A stretch of DNA of 64,000 nt, taken from contig CM069607.1 in the NCBI GenBank assembly GCA_035771175.1, positions 17,492,001-17,556,000 of the forward strand, given 5' to 3'. The stretch's first letter is position 1, and each line of letters starts with the position of its first letter. Below the pieces are notes generated by a model. The model was not told where the DNA came from. It did no database searches and saw only the letters and a program-made list of their open reading frames with translations. Below are positions 34,412 through 47,342 of this stretch, one piece after another. Source of the DNA: Paratinospora sagittata. Lineage: Eukaryota > Streptophyta > Magnoliopsida > Ranunculales > Menispermaceae. Position numbers and translations under genes: made by a program.

Positions 34412-37115
34412 TGTCACGACCCACGATACGTGACGTCATGACCGGCATGGAACCCCGTGTATATCCTCCTTCGATATACACGACATCCTGATAAGCCTTC
34501 TAATGCACATCATAATCCCAAATACACAACATTAAACACATATGGACACAATCAAATAATATTACATTCCCAAAATGTAAGCCATAAATTTTTTTTTCTA
34601 AGGCCACAGTGATCAAAAGTACAAAATAATACTTAACAATGATTACAACTCATCTAAGTGTTAAGTATACGTATTAGGTGTTACATAGTACAATTTATCA
34701 AAATAAATGCGGAAAAGTACTAACACCTACATCAACCAAAGTTCGGGAAATGCTCCACAGCTAAGCCTTTCCCTTCCCCTTCCTATCTGATCCTGAAAAG
34801 ATAATAGTGAGGGGTGAGCTACAGCAAGCCCAGTGAATGTTTTCTACAAGTGGCTACATGCATGTGCATTTATGTAAAACATTGTAAGGTTCATTAAAAC
34901 AGTTTAAACAACTTGAATGTAAACGAGGTTACATACATGTTCAATATAAGACCTCATGTCATATCAAGACAATGCAGATCACTTATGACATATTCATGCA
35001 CCTAAACCCTCCTAGGTAAGAATCAATTCAAGAAAATGAGTGCGCGAGACCCATGCCCGAATGACCTCTTACCCGTATTCTAATAGGAATTCCAAGGGCA
35101 CGTCACCGAACTACGGCTGCGCTTACCCTTGAAACCCTTTGCAAGGTCCACAACTGGGGATCCCACTAGACTTACGAAATTTCTCGAAGGAAACCCTAAC
35201 TAGGAGACTCAACCCCAATTTGTTTTCCCAACTGACTATGATCAAATAATTTTCATGAGATATCAAATCATGCATACCATAATAATTAAGCATTTAAAAT
35301 ATTTCTATAATAGAATGCCACACATAGAAGACACAAGTAAAGAAACACTCACAATTGATTGGCTAAGTCTAGCCAATCCAAGAAAGTACTAGAAGATCCA
35401 TGAATCACCTCGAGTACTTCAATCACCAATTTGCCTACGTGGCTTACTCAAACCAACTAAGGTCCCTACATATAACACATGGTCAATACAATACTAAAGA
35501 TCAGCCAAAGTATGCTAATAACCATGTTCAAACCTAATTCTATAGTCAATTTGAGATTCTAGCATGGTCATAGTCATAACTCAACCCATATTGCTCAATT
35601 CAACCATATAATCATCAAATTAGACTACACCTAACCCAAATTAAATGCCATAGGTTGATTCCCATGATCCCAAACACTATAATACAAAGTATTCAATCAT
35701 ATTAAGGGTTAATTAGGCTATTCCTTGAGTCAATTACATCAATTGACTAAGTTCAAGTCAAAATCCCCAATTTGGCAATACATAACCTAAGGCCAAATTG
35801 AACTAAGTCATACCAAATTAACATAGGTTCAAACATTCTAAACCCATGAATCTACTCAAATGAGGTCCAATTAGATGATTCTCAAGTCAATTTGATCAAT
35901 TGACTTGGTTTAGGTCAAAAGCCCTAATTTGGGCAAAATCCCCAATTTACATGGAAATCCCCAAATTGCATGGGAATGTCAATTTACATGGCCTAAGCCA
36001 AAATTACCCTACAATTAGGTTCCCCCTATTCAAGATCAGTAATTTAAAGTGTCATACATCCATAATTACTCATCAATTTCATACAAATCACAAGAAATTT
36101 GAATAGAAAACCCTAGGTCAAAACACTAGTTTTAGGTCAAGTGTATGAAGCTCCAATTTCTTTCTAGAAATTGGGGGTTTCACCTCTAGAGTACTCCCCA
36201 TACACTCTAGGTCAACATATATTAATTTCAAGGCCTAATTCCAACTTTGATTTTCCATCACCCTTTCAAAAACAGCAATAGAACCCTAGGTCAAAAAAAT
36301 TAGTTACATGCTTGAAAGAGAATGATGGAAGGAAGAAAAATGGGAATAAAATAGTTACCTTAATGATCCTTGAGCAAGAATCCACCCCAAAACCTCCTTT
36401 TTTCCTTTTTTTTTCTCTTCTCTTCTTTCCCCTTTCTCCAAGCTCTCTAGCACTCTTGAAGGTGGAAAAATGAGCAAGTGTGATAAAATCCCGTTTTGGT
36501 TTGTATTTATAGAAAAATTTGGGCTCACAACTCAAAATACACTTAAACAAAAGGAACAATTTATTTCTGCTGCAATTACTTCCAATTAGATACTCAATTT
36601 TATGCAAATGGCTCATCAATTTAACGTTGTAACTATTCAAATGTTTTATGAGTCAGTTAGCAATATTCTGGTACAATTTTAGCTTAATCCAACGGTGGGA
36701 TTACGAGATCCAACCGTTTGATCAAAATTGCGCAAGAAACTCTATAAATTTGAGAAACAGTGTTTGGAGTTTTATAACTCACAATAGACAACTCCAATAA
36801 AGATCTTCACCGTTCATAATGAAGATCTATTAGATAAGAATAAGCTGACAAAATGTTAGCTCAATCGGACCCCAGATTTATGAGATATAGCTATTGATGT
36901 AATCAGTGACATAAATTTCTTCCTCCATGGAGCGAACTCTACTAATCCAAAACACCTTTTTTGACATATTCCGAAGTCGAACGGGTCTCCAATCATTTTG
37001 AAACTTCATGCAAAGACACTTGAACCAACGCGCATAGAGCATCATATACGTATACGGGTGCTATACGGGTACTCTACGGGTCAAAATGACGTCATCCTAA
37101 GGTACGGGCGTTACA
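34412..37115 (-). mobile_element. Solo LTR, family E, in Athila-like pol
   Basis: A single LTR of 2704 bp from TGTCACGACCCACG to GGGCGTTACA on +. The flanks AAAAA (34407-34411) and AGAAA (37116-37120) are a duplication with one mismatch. The coding sequence resumes in frame across it (IDLIS joined to NLPAPKTIRE), confirming a clean insertion. Its left end shares TGACGTCATGACCGGCA with family B, and a second TGACGTCA lies near its right end. It contains no internal domain. Orientation is inferred from the similarity of its ends to family B. Confidence 0.88.
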
Positions 37116-37120
37116 AGAAA

Positions 37121-38050
37121 TTAAATCAATTTTAGCTTTGTCGACCTCAATCCCTTCTTTCAAGATGATATGCCCAAAAACAATTCCCTTTTGAACCATA
37201 AAATGACATTTTTCCCAATTTAGAACAAGATTATTTTCTTGGCATCTTTCCAACACCAACCTCAAATGATTCAAACATTCATCAAAGGAAGATCTAAATA
37301 TTGAAAAATCATCCACAAAAACTTTCATAAACTTTCAAAGAAAATACTAATCATACACCGCTGAAAAGTTGCAGGTGCATTAAACAATCCAAAAGGCATC
37401 CTTCTATAGGCAAAGGTTCCAAAAGGACAAGTGAAAGTGGTCTTCTCTTGGTCCTTTGGGACAATGGCAATTTGGTTATAACCGAAATATCCATCAAGTA
37501 AAAAATAATATGCATGTCCGGCCAACCTTTCAAGCATTTGATCAATGAATGGTAGAGGAAAATGATATTTCCTTGTAACTGCATTCAGCTTGCGGTAATC
37601 AATGCATACACGCCACCCGGTAGTTACTCGCGTGGGGATCAATTCATTTTCCTCATTCTCAATCACTGTAATTCCAGACTTCTTTGGGACAACTTGGATC
37701 GGACTAACCCATGAACTGTCAGAAATGGGGTAAATGATCCCTACATCCAATAATTTTAAAATCTCATATCTCACTACCTCCCGCATGTTAGGATTTAACC
37801 TACGTTGCATTTCTCGGGAAGCTTTTGCATTATCCTCCAAATGAATTCTATGTTGGCAAACACTTGGACTAATACCCTTAATATCGCTTATGGACCACCC
37901 TATAGCTTTCGTATGGTTCCTCAGAACATCTAGAAGCTTTTCTTTTTGCATTGGATCTAGAAGAGAAGCTATGATGACAGGAAAGCTCTTCTTTGGACCT
38001 AAAAACACATATTTCAATTTCTGAGGCAAAGGCTTGAGTTACAGAGTAAG
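37121..38050 (-). pseudogene. Athila-like pol, reverse transcriptase
   Basis: The frame 38029-37325 reads [80 protein letters not shown] and FGTFAYRRMPFGLFNAPATF, the Athila RT signature. The catalytic FVDD (KVFVDDFSIFRSS) is intact near 37310-37325. A short gap with stops near 37325 separates it from the thumb, which ends at the solo LTR. It is unusually well preserved for a fragment that has lost everything else. Confidence 0.87.
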
Positions 38051-38152
38051 GGGTTTCTCAATAGATGGATGTTGCACGCAAACCACAAGTGAACGGTTGC
38101 CAAGTTATAATATATTTTGATGAGAAATCAGGTATCATCCTCAGGGATATTT
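38051..38152. other. Unassigned non-coding stretch
   Basis: About 100 bases between the RT frame and the A3 LTR. On the minus strand it includes CCTGAGGATGATACCTGATT. I see no ORF and cannot place it in any element here. Confidence 0.35.
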
Positions 38153-39251
38153 TGTCACACCCCGCTCAGACGCGCCTAAACCGACGGTACACTCACGGAC
38201 GAGGTTCGCATTTGGAATTATCACAATGGCAATATCAGAGTACGCAGCGGAAATATAATACAGTACATGTCTGATTCCATTTAACTCAGAATTCATTTGT
38301 ACATGACATAGTCAAGGGAACATACTCCCCAAAATCCCCAATGAACAATACAAAGGGTACAAAATGTGGGCCCCATAACCCTGCACCCAGTCCACCCTAA
38401 TTTCCTGTGAAAATTTGGATAACGAAGGAATGAGCTTAATGCGCTCAGTGGGTAAAATAGTTCGTGAATATAACAATTAATAAAGCAAACTTCATAATTA
38501 AATATCTTAAATACACGTCAAAGCAGCATAATCAATCAATATGTATGTATGCATGACACCGTGTCGTAATGGTTTGATGAACGTACATCGCCTGAGTTCA
38601 CGTACAAATATCCTTCCCCAGGCGTAGCCAGGTTCTCATTGTATGTCCCTCCTCAAGAACGATGCTCTAGATTCACGTACAGATGTCCCTCCCCAGGCGT
38701 AGCCAGGTACTGATTGTACGTCCCTCTTTAGAGAAATATAATGAATAGCGAGCAATGCTCCTAACTATTCTATGAATCATAAACCACGTACGTCCCTAGG
38801 TGGTGATATGTATGATGCCAATGCATGAACTGGTCTGGTCTTTACTTAACATTTAGACTGACTTTGACAACGTCTGGTGATCCTTATCAGGGTTGGTATC
38901 ACGACGTGCAAGGTTAGGACATTTAGTATTACTTGTATAAGCTGATAGCTTTCAATAAGACCAACCAGGTCAGTCTCCAGTTGAGAGGTGAGACACGAGG
39001 TCTGCTTAAATACCAATCGCCTAAAGCAGCTCGCTGCCTCCCGTTCACTATTTAAAGTTACTGAGGACAAGACCGAGTATGGTTGAGCCAGATCGACCAC
39101 AAATTCGACATTATAACAATGTAATACATGAACTCCAAATATACAGGTATAAATATAACAGTACGAACGTTATACGAAATAATGTTGTGTAAATGAATGG
39201 TAGACATAACAATAAATGAATGTAAACTTTAATAAAAGTTATAAAACACGC
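38153..39251 (-). repeat. A3 3' LTR, left half
   Basis: It begins TGTCACACCCCGC, as other family A LTRs do, and breaks at 39251 at the sequence ACACGC. The matching continuation (GCAAACCTATGT) is at 59562. A direct repeat of about 90 bases lies at 38595-38720. Confidence 0.9.
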
Positions 39252-39293
39252 AATCACGACGCCCTTGACGTAGGCTGACGACATGACCGACAC

Positions 39294-39670
39294 TGTCACA
39301 CCCTGGGTTGCACAGCGTGCCCCTACCCAGGTGTGGGCGCACCCCCTCGGGGCGAACGCCTAGCCATTATGGATCCATAATATTGTCATATCGCCATGTA
39401 GCAACCCAACCACAGCTGGTCTACATCGAAACGATTATTTGTCTGCCACTATTCATGAATAGTGCAGGGCCTCCCTAGGAATCGAACTCAAGACCTCCCT
39501 TAAGGAGTTATATTTCGCATTCCTGGTTTCGTTTCGATGTAGACTAGCTGCGGTTGGGTTGCTACATGGCGATATGACAATATTATGGATCCATAATGGC
39601 TAGGCGTTCGCCCCGAGGGGGTGCGCCCACACCTGGGTAAAGGGCACGCTGTGCAACCGAGGGTGTGACA
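39294..39670. repeat. 377-bp foldback (inverted repeat) element
   Basis: The arms 39294-39434 and 39529-39670 are near-identical inverted copies of about 141 bases, joined by a 94-base spacer. The ends are TGTCACACCC and GGGTGTGACA. The spacer contains, on the minus strand, GAGTTCGATTCCTAGG, close to a tRNA-type box B. The RNA of either strand would fold into a long hairpin. GACAC lies directly to its left (39289-39293), and the partner GACAC is not after the foldback but after C2 (48896-48900). No ORF. It could be a foldback transposon or two short LTR-like units in head-to-head array. Confidence 0.8.
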
Positions 39671-39686
39671 AAAAGGCCTTATGTAC

Positions 39687-42389
39687 TGTGGCGACCCCGC
39701 GCCCCGGACCACCAACCTCGCAGGGAATGGCGTGCGGAATGCCGGGGCGGGACGCCCGGCGTAGGCATCTCCGACCACTCCTCAACTCCCGTGAGGTGGT
39801 TGAGACCCTACGAGCCTTATCTCAAACAACTTCATAATATCAAAAGGTACTAAACAAAACTACCCACCGTATTAATCATCCAAGACAAGAGATAATCCAT
39901 AAAAATGAACCATAAATAAAATCATAATCCCTACAGTTCATTAAAATTGACATACACATAAAACCCAAAATTGTGGTTACAAATAAAAATCGTCATATGC
40001 CCACATGGTCTATCTAACAAGTCCCAACTCACCCATACTACAATGTGGCAAGTGTTATAATTACATAATCCAAAATATAATACTTCATAATTTAAAACAC
40101 AGTTCAATCAAAATGCCTCTCAACTCACATCGAGGCCTTGGATTCTCTCGCAGGCAAGGCCCTCAAGATATGACTATTCCTTTGCCCTTATTCGGGACAG
40201 AAAGACCTGAAAGAGAAAAATGAGGGTGAGCCAACGGTGCCCAGTGAATAGAATTCAAATATGCTATCAATACTCATCAATAAATATCATGTATGCATGT
40301 CAATATGTAGCATGATTAAAAGCTCATAACATATAGACATGAAGCATTTATAATAAGTTTGATGCAAGTAAAAGCTTATCAATTTGGATCCACATTCTAC
40401 ATGCATTGGGCTTACTAGCTCACGTCTATTTCACCGTACCGTTGACCCCAATCTCTTCCTTTCCTAAAACCCTCATATGACAAGGTTAAGTCCCCCTATT
40501 AGCCAGATAGATGAGCCCAACCAAAGTCATAAGGTTTTCTCAAATCAATGCATCATTCAAAACATTAGAACGCATTCATGCTTTCAACATACAATATATA
40601 AGTGATATGATGACATAAAAGATATAATCATAAATGAAGTCTACTCACAACCAAGCCTCGCGAGAGTATTTAACCACACACGACCACCAAACCGAATCAA
40701 CCCAATCAAGATCATGAAACATACATCAATATCCTACCATACATCAATTTCTATGCTCAATCACATAGACATTACACATCAACCCTAAATCAACCCACAT
40801 ATAAACAATAGGCCTAAATCCCATCTAATCCCATCATTCAACTCAAATCACATGACTTAGGCCTCTAATGCATAGTTCTCATTCATAAACCATTCTATTA
40901 ATCAAAAATACTGATTTTCAATTCCTTAGGCATAAACATGCCCAAATTGGGTCACTTGATCACAAGTAGGCCTAACCCATGATATGGTCACAACCACCAA
41001 ATCAGTAGCATAATCACCCCTAATCATGCTTAATTAAACATAAGTTGCATCAATTCAATGATTCTAGGCCAAAAGCATCAAAAGCCCTAAAATATGAAAT
41101 TTTCCATACTTAGGCCATATTGCCGATTTACACTAGGGCACCATGTTCAGCCATGTATATCACTGATTTTGCATCATGGGTTCATCAACAATGGCAACTA
41201 GGTAAACATAGTTGACATGCAAGCTATTTGGAAAGGTCTAAGTTCATATTCTAAATTTAAGTCTAATACAAGCAACCCTACCAATTCTTCATTTAATATT
41301 CTGTTCAGATGTATCAATCTACCAACAGAAATATGAAATCACAAAATCAACCGTACATATTGAATTATGTTAAGAACCAAACCTTCTGTCCAACAATCAG
41401 CTCAATCCAACGGTGGAGCGAAAATATAAGTATCTTTGATGAACAAGTCTCTAATCAGACAATTTCTCCTTTCCTACTGCAAATACTCAAACTCAAATGA
41501 CTATATCACACAAAATAATAAACGGATAAACATCTCTACCGTTCCGAATACAGAAATATCAGTTATAAACTACATACCCAAATTTGATATCCATCCAACG
41601 GTAGATTGAGGAGATATACAAGTTTGCGTAAAATGGCATGAGAAATCCAGACTTTCCGACCTGCTTTGTTTGAGAGGTTAGATCCCTTAGAAGAAACCTC
41701 TGATGAAGATCTCCACCGACCAGAATGAATACCCATAAGTTACGAACGCGCTGACATATTTTGGAGCTCAATCTGACCATATATCTCAAAGATCCAGCTC
41801 TTTGATGCACCAACGTCGGAGAGATCTTCCTCCTGCAACTCCCTCTTTCTTTCTCTTCTTCTTTCCTTTCTCTTCTTTTCTTTTATTTCTTTTTCTTTCT
41901 CTCCACTAACCTCTTTCTAGCACTTCCTTGATTTCCTCCACTCATTCTAGCACTTCCTTGAAGAAGAGAAGTGGGCATGGGACACTTGTCCACTTTCATG
42001 CACCAACCTCCACATGTGTTGGTATCATACTACCCATACCAACCACATGTACTTTAACCAATCTCATGCTTCAATGTATTTTAAACGTCCAATCCATTTA
42101 ATACGCCAAATCTTCATTCTCATTTATCATTTTATTCAATCAATCCTAACCCATATCAAGTCATGGTTTAATGGGCCCATGCATAAATAATAACATATGC
42201 ATTATACTTTAATTTAACATGACCCATATACAATTTATGATACACATATTTATATACATTATCAAGCATCAACTATACAAACATTAAACAACCATCAAAC
42301 AAACACCAAACATATCAAGGCAACGCATAGAGTTTGGGCAAAGTGCAATTGGGTTATGGGCTAGATGAAATAATTTTTGGGGCGTTACA
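39687..42389 (-). repeat. 3' LTR of C2 (family C)
   Basis: From TGTGGCGACCCC to GGGGCGTTACA on +. It matches the solo C LTRs at 20422 (inverted) and 25685 along its length, so it is probably close to full length. A pyrimidine tract (GA-rich in sense) lies at 41845-41910. No gene. Confidence 0.93.
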
Positions 42390-42404
42390 TCACACCCACC
42401 TTTG
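42390..42404 (-). promoter_or_regulatory. Polypurine tract of C2
   Basis: The minus strand reads CAAAGGTGGGTGTGA next to the LTR, as in C1. Confidence 0.6.
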
Positions 42405-42432
42405 AATGAACTTCGTCCTCAAAGTTTTAAGG

Positions 42433-45400
42433 TTAAGAAATACCTAAGCCCATGAACTCAGCAAAGTGCTCCATCATGTAGTCCTCACGCTCCCAAGTAA
42501 CCTGCTCCTCGCCATGGAACTGCCATCTCACCTTGACCATCAGAATCTCGCGGTTATGTAACCTCTGGACCTTCCGGTCAAGTATCTGAATAGGTTCCTC
42601 ATCATAAGTCCCATCCTACCTCAGTTCAATGTTCCTCCAGTCCAAGACGTGATCAAAATCACTTTTGTACACTCTCAACATTGACACATGAAAGACATTG
42701 TGGACTGCTGCTAACTGAGGTGGCAAGGCTAATCGGTAAGCGATGGGGCCAATTTGTTCTAAAACCTCGAACGGCCCAATAAATCTCGGAGCGAGCTTGC
42801 CTTTTATCCCAAATCTAGTTTGGCTCTTCTGAGGTGAGACCTTCAATAAAACTTGTTCACCCACCTCGAACTCTACTGTCTTCCGCTTGGCATCAGTGTA
42901 ACTCTTCTGCCAGTCTTGGGCTACCTTCATGTTATGCTTGATCCTCTTAATCTTCTCTGTGTGTTCATGTACAAACTCTGGTCCCATCACCGCAACATCC
43001 CCTACCTTCGTCCAACAGATCGGAGATCTACAGGGTCGACCATACAATGCCTCAAAAGGAGCCATGCCAATACTGGACTGATAGCTGTTGTTGTACGCGA
43101 ACTCACACAGATGTATGTACTCCTCCCAGTTACCACTGAACTCAAGGACACAAGCTCGAAACATATCCTCTAAATTTGATATCAACCTCTCAGACTGGCC
43201 ATCCGTCTCGGGGTGAAAAGCGGTACTGAGATCTCGTCTAGTGCCGAGCTGCCTCTGCAACCCCTGCCAGAATACCGATGTAAACCTCGGATCCCTATCT
43301 GACACAATCAAAACTGGCACTCCATGTAATCTGACTATCTCCCGCATATAGAGTCTACTAAGCTTGTCCATAGAATCCCTAGTGTTCACTGGTAGAAAGT
43401 GAGCGGACTTGGTCAAGCGATCAATAATAACCTAAACAACATTATGTCTCCTCGGGGTGTTGGGTAATCCCACAACAAAGTCCATAGTGACGTGCTCCCA
43501 TTTCCACTCAGGAATGGCAAGCGATTGCATCTGCCCTCCAGGCCTCTGATGCTCAGCTTTGACTCTCTGACAGATCTCACACCTCTGAATGAACTGCGCT
43601 ATCTCTTTCTTCATGTCGGGCCACCAATACATTTTTTTCATATCATGATACATCTTGGTTCCGCCAGGATGAATAGTATAATGAGATCTGTGAGCCTCTT
43701 GGAGAACACTCTGTCTGAGTCGTGGATCTGCGGGAACCCATAAACGTCCCCTAAATCTCAAGGCACCATCAGATGACAAGTGCCAATCAGTAAAATCACT
43801 GCTCTCAGCCCAAGACTTGTACATCTCATGATCAACGTCAAGTCTCTGTTGGTCAATTACCTCCTGGACTTGTGTAGGCTGAGCTCTCATTTGAGCACAT
43901 ATCACAATCTGATCTGAAGGGGTAGCACATATACTCATAACCGTAGCCACCTCAAGTAGTCTCCACTCATGAGACATCTGGCGTGCTACCATAACTGTCT
44001 CTACCCGCTTCCTGCTCAGCGTATCAGCCACTACATTGGCTTTACCTGGGTGGTATTCCAATGTAAAATCATAGTCTTTGAGGAGCTCTAACCACCTTCT
44101 CTGCCTCATGTTCAATTCCTTCTGAGAGAACAAGTACTTGAGGCTCTTATGGTCAGAATACAAAGTGAATCTCTCACCATAGAGATAATGCCTCCAAATC
44201 TTCAAAGCAAAAACCATTGCGGCCAGTTCTAAGTCATGAACAGGGTAGTTCTTTTCATGTACCTTCAACTACCTCGATGCATAAGCAAGGACCCTATCCT
44301 TCTGCATCAACACGCAACCCAAGCCGATACGAGAGGCATCAGTATAGATAACCAACTCCTGATCAGGCTCTGGCAAAATCAACACTGGCGTAGATGTTAA
44401 TCTTTTTTTCAGCTCTAAAAAGACATTCTCACACTCCTCAGTCCATACAAAGGACACACCTTTTTGGGTGAGCCTAGTCATAGGCGTAGCTATTTTGGAG
44501 AATCCCTGAACGAATCTCCTATAGTAACCAGCTATCCCAAGAAAGCTTCTGATCTCGGTCACTATGGTAGGCCTAGGCCAACTGATAATGGCTTCAACCT
44601 TAGACGGATCAACTGAAATCCCCTCAGAACTCACCACATGACCTAAGAACTTCACTTCGGTGATCCAAAACTCGCACTTTCTCAATTTTGCATATAGCCT
44701 ATGCTCTCTCAAAGTTTGCAAGGTTACTCTTAGGTGTTCTTCATGCTCAGCCCGAGTCTTGGAATACACCAATATGTCATCAATGAAGACGATGACAAAC
44801 TTATCCAGATACTGCCTAAAGACCTTCTGCATCAGGTCCATGAACATCGCCGGGGTATGAGTCACACCGAATGGCATCACAAGGAACTCATAATGTCCAT
44901 AGCGGGTTCTGAATGCTGTCTTAGGCACATCCTCCTCCCTGATCCTCAGCTGATGATACCTGGAGCGCAAATCATTCTTCGAAAAATACCTCGCTCCCCT
45001 CAACTGATCAAACAAGTCATCAATCCTTCGGAGAAGATATTTGTTCTTGATAGTCACCCTGTTCAATTGGCGATAGTCGATGCACAACCGCAAGCTCCCA
45101 TCTTTCTTTTTCACAAAAAGAACTGGAGCTCCCCAGGGTGACACGTTCGGGCAAATAAAGCCCTTAGCCAATAACTCCTCGAGCTGTTTCTGCAATTCTC
45201 TCAACTCGGCTGGCGCCATTCTATATGGTGCCATGGAGATAGGCTTCGTGCCAGGGACTAGTTCAATAATGAAATCGATCTCTCGTTTCGGTGGTAATCC
45301 TGGAAGATCCGCAAGGAACACATCTGGAAAGTCCCTAACAATGGCAATATCCTCAAGTATCGCCTCACTAGTCTCTTCTTCATCAGGCACTGACCCAGCC

Positions 45401-45897
45401 AAAATCTCCCTATCTCCATCAGTCACAAATCTACCCCTTGTGACTGTTTGGTCTGAAGCTCTACCCTGTAGTGTAACCACTGGGTGTCCGAGGATCTAAA
45501 AAATGATTCTCTTCGCGAAACAGTCGACAACTGCATGATAGGCCGCGAGCCAATCCATCCCTAGAATTGCATCAAACTCTAAAAACTCTAGGACTCGAAA
45601 GTCAATAGGCATCTCAACATCACCAATCTGAACCACACACTGGCTACAGATCATGTTCGGGTAGATCCTCTCCCCAGCTACAGTACTCACCACTAACCAT
45701 GTACTAGCCCTAATGGGAGTCAAATGCAAACTATCTACCATACGTCCAGATATGAATGATAATGTAGACCCAACATCAAATAATACATGCATAGAAGTAC
45801 CATAAATAATAAGAGTACCTTCCACCAAAGTCCTGGATGCTGTCGGGTCTGGCTCAGTAGCTGCCTTCACTGTCTCTCTGGCACTGGACTGCTGCAT
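42433..45897 (-). pseudogene. pol of C2 (protease, RT, RNase H, integrase, chromodomain-like tail)
   Basis: One frame runs almost throughout, broken by single stops near 45488 (RIIF*I), 44267 (ASR*LKV, a CAG-to-TAG change), 43428 (NVV*VII, Trp to stop) and 42614 (IELR*DG). Protease: [41 protein letters not shown], with intact FIDD ([13 protein letters not shown]). RNase [28 protein letters not shown]. Integrase: [20 protein letters not shown] with CEIC, then [21 protein letters not shown] and SERLISNLEDMF, so the D, D, E triad is present. The tail ILDRKVQRLHNREILMVKVR then EEQVTWERED is chromodomain-like and ends at 42433. Few changes separate it from an active enzyme, so the insertion is fairly recent. 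Confidence 0.92.
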
Positions 45898-47143
45898 AAA
45901 TCCCTGAGCTCTCTAAAAATTTGGACACTCTAACTTCCTATGCCCAGCCTGCCCACATTGATAACATAAGAATGGAGCCCTGGGCGCAGATGATCCAGTC
46001 TGAGATGTCGTCACATAGCCTCATCGGCCTCTACCTCTGCCTCGACCAGCAGTCTGTGGGAATGGGGGTCTCGGTGCACTCGGTGCCTGAATAGAAATCG
46101 GGACAGGAGAGGAAACCACTGGTGAGGCCATCACACCAGTCTGAACCTCGGATGCCTTACTCTGAGCACCATCAGACTATGCTCTTCCATAAAACTTTCT
46201 CTTCCTTTCCCATCTTCCCTTCTTCCACGGAGTCTGGAACTGTCCCCCAGACTCTGCTTGTGAAGTCTGTTCACCTGGAACTGCTCGTGTAGACATACCA
46301 TCAACCCGCTCAGCCAACTCATACTGTTTGGCCCTCTGGACCACTGTGGTAAAATCAGTCATCTTCGTCACAGACAAGGCCTGTCGGATCGCAGGCCTTA
46401 GGTTCAAAGAAAACCTCATAATCTTGTCACTCGGCGTCTGAACTAACCCAGGGGCATAAACTGCGAGTTGCCTAAACCTGAGCTCGTACTCCCTGACTGA
46501 CATGGTGCCCTGTGCGAGGTTCAAAAACTCGAGTTGCTTAGCCTGTCTCTCAGTTTCTGGAACGTAAGCCTGTAAGAACAACCGTTTGAAGGTGTCCCAA
46601 CTCTTCACTGCCCCCTGTGTATCCAACACTGAAAGCCATCGGTGCTTTGCATCACTCTCCAGTGTGTGAGCAGCACATAGGACCTAAGACTCCTCATCAA
46701 GCTCTAAGGAGCGACTGATCTTCTCGACATTCTTCAGCCAATCTTCGGCCTTCTTCAAGTCAACCCCACCAGTGAATTCCTTAGGCTTTAGCTTCATGAA
46801 CTTCCCTAGCAGTTTGATCCACCAATCAGTGGGGTTCTCCACCACAATAGGAGCAAGTGTAGGCATAGGCTGAGGTACAGCCATTTGAGGTCTTGCTGCC
46901 CCTGCAGCTCCACTAGCCTCAGCCCCCCGCCTCCTGAGGTATTGTTTGAGGTGACTGTCGAGCAATAGCCTCAACCTGCTGCACTAACGCCTGTATCTGT
47001 GAAGTCTGGGCTGTCATCAAGCGACCCTGTGCCTGAATGATCTCCTCCATCCTCCCTATCCGGTCATCATCGGATGGCCCAGTGCGTGGCTGTCCCAATC
47101 TCTCGCTCCTCCTCATGACACTGAGAAGTAGAAATACGAGCAA
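45898..47143 (-). pseudogene. gag of C2
   Basis: Likely start at MRRSERLGQPRTGPSDDD (about 47116). A coiled-coil-like segment IQAQGRLMTAQTSQIQALVQ is followed by a frameshift near 46930. The capsid has DWWIKLLGKFMKLKPKEFTG, a stop at 46684, then WDTFKRLFLQAYVPETERQA and MSVREYELRFRQLAVYAPGL. The zinc knuckle CYQCGQAGHRKLEC at 45925-45966 is intact (CX2CX4HX4C), with a stop shortly after. The reading frames around 45970-46180 are disturbed. Confidence 0.87.
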
Positions 47144-47328
47144 CCATCACACATTTAAAACATAAACAAAGCCTCATAACTACCCATATCATATAATACA
47201 CGCAGAAAATATGATAGTAAGGCTTTTAAGTTAGTTCCTTTAAGTTTTTTAATCACCTAAATCTCTCACCCAATTCCTAGGTCAAAGTCATCTAAGTCCA
47301 ATACATAGACCAAACCTAGTAAAATCAG

Positions 47329-47340
47329 GCTCTGATACCA
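47329..47340 (-). promoter_or_regulatory. tRNA-iMet primer-binding site of C2
   Basis: The minus strand reads TGGTATCAGAGC, a perfect complement to the initiator tRNA-Met 3' end, two bases inside the LTR end. Confidence 0.88.
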
Positions 47341-47342
47341 AC

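Larger units (their letters stand above)
33401..38152 (-). mobile_element. Athila-like element fragment
   Basis: A minus-strand pol fragment of the Athila lineage, distinct from the Tekay types around it. The order from the right is RT, RNase H, integrase start. It is cut on the left by A2 (at 33400) and on the right by the A3 LTR (at 38153), and split by a solo E LTR. No LTR, gag or primer site of it is visible. It is the oldest layer in this part of the window. Confidence 0.8.

Noticed and set aside
38051..38152. LTR or 5' leader of the Athila-like element
   Set aside because: No terminus, primer site or second copy in the window supports it.
39435..39528. Possible tRNA gene or SINE in the foldback spacer
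   Set aside because: Only a box-B-like motif is seen; there is no box A at proper spacing and no cloverleaf.
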